Origin: an uncultured Alteromonadaceae bacterium
GTDB lineage: Bacteria; Pseudomonadota; Gammaproteobacteria; Enterobacterales; Alteromonadaceae
Length of the DNA stretch: 64,000 bases
Direction: 5' to 3'
NCBI GenBank assembly: GCA_913056495.1
Contig: CAJXMO010000002.1
Coordinates: 62,001-126,000, forward strand
This document shows, piece by piece, positions 63,678-64,000 of this stretch. The position numbers were made by a program, and so were the translations under genes. Under the pieces are notes generated by a model. That model was not told the origin of the DNA. It was given only the letters and a program-made list of their open reading frames with translations, and did no database searches. Numbering within the stretch: the first letter of the stretch is position 1; each line of letters starts with the position of its first letter.

Positions 63678-64000
63678 TAAAAGTGATACCTGATTTCACC
63701 CATGACCATGCGTCCTGGCAATGGTAGATCATTTGGTAAATTAACATTGGCACCGTTATTCATTGACGGCTCTCTGGCATCTTCATCAAATAGGTTCTTT
63801 ACAAGTAAAGCTGCTTCGTAATTATGTGTTTCAGGTTGCCATCTTAAAGTTAAATTCGTTAGCCAGTAATTATCGATCCTGTCTCTCAAATCACCGATAT
63901 CTCTTTCTCTGTCCATCACATAATGATTTTGAACATTCAGGTTTAAATTTTCTGATAAATTCCAGTCCAGTTGCAGATACCACAAATGTTTTGGAACATA
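63677..64000 (-). CDS. TonB-dependent receptor, C-terminal part (runs off the window)
   Basis: The last 107 codons of a TonB-dependent outer membrane receptor. YVPKHLWYLQLDWNLSENLNLNVQNHYV, DNYWLTNLTLRWQP, AALLVKNLFDEDAREPS (the family's VxNLFDxxY-like motif) and the closing PGRMVMGEIRYHF with terminal Phe are diagnostic. The N-terminal part lies beyond base 64000, so the ligand class cannot be judged. It is the first visible gene of the operon with the two citrate synthase-fold proteins. Confidence 0.93.
   Translation of the reverse strand, partial: YVPKHLWYLQLDWNLSENLNLNVQNHYVMDRERDIGDLRDRIDNYWLTNLTLRWQPETHNYEAALLVKNLFDEDAREPSMNNGANVNLPNDLPLPGRMVMGEIRYHF

Overview
The window looks like a stretch of chromosome from a marine gammaproteobacterium of the Alteromonadales (Alteromonadaceae-like). 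The evidence is a moderately AT-rich composition, frequent TTG starts, and several gene blocks in classic gammaproteobacterial order: coaBC/radC/rpmB-rpmG beside slmA, rsmI//lpoA-yraN-diaA-dolP, gppA-rhlB//trxA-rho, ackA-pta, and an A-type RNase P RNA. The genus cannot be fixed from the sequence alone. I saw no rRNA, prophage, IS transposase or CRISPR array.

Layout. 1-7.3 kb: the tail of an unknown gene, a ChrA-type transporter, a small membrane ORF coupled to a ceramidase-like membrane protein, an unrecognised 442-residue protein, then a DUF1080 lipoprotein paired with a secreted beta-propeller/cytochrome c dehydrogenase-like protein. 7.3-12.4 kb: MscS channel, DUF2059 protein, NfeD/QmcA membrane pair, ubiK, DMT permease. 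12.7-16.9 kb: a two-gene RND efflux system without its outer membrane channel. 17-25.8 kb: YqhA, lipocalin, SbcD, DUF1820, SIMPL protein, GST, ackA-pta, DUF6435. 25.8-31.5 kb: RecQ, a degenerate HD-GYP-like protein, an outer membrane barrel, a DyP/YfeX-type peroxidase with altered distal residues. 31.5-42.2 kb: WD40 lipoprotein, slmA, coaBC, radC, rpmB-rpmG, a foldback (MITE-like) element, a NagB-II-like SIS protein, and the envelope/replication cluster dolP-diaA-yraN-lpoA//rsmI.

42.2-50.6 kb: DUF4105/DUF3015 envelope pair, rnpB, a barrel protein, a divergent GST/TetR pair with two palindromic operators, TraT, and an arsenic operon (arsR-arsC-arsH-acr3). 50.7-59.2 kb: cold-shock helicase deaD with a long leader, small membrane proteins, gppA, rhlB, trxA, rho, and tRNA-Arg. 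59.5-64 kb: a TrpX-like periplasmic binding protein with an orphan hybrid-less histidine kinase, facing an operon of a TonB-dependent receptor and two tandem citrate-synthase-fold proteins.

The most unusual system is at the right edge (62026-64000). A TonB receptor is translationally coupled to two different about 270-residue proteins of the citrate synthase/citryl-CoA lyase fold, and by my reading of the motifs both have lost all three catalytic residues. Other loci worth a second look are the foldback element at 35697-35895, the DyP peroxidase with D-to-E and R-to-N changes in the distal haem pocket, the degenerate HD-GYP protein, and the GST/TetR operator pair. All assignments come from reading the sequence and remembered family motifs; no database search was run.
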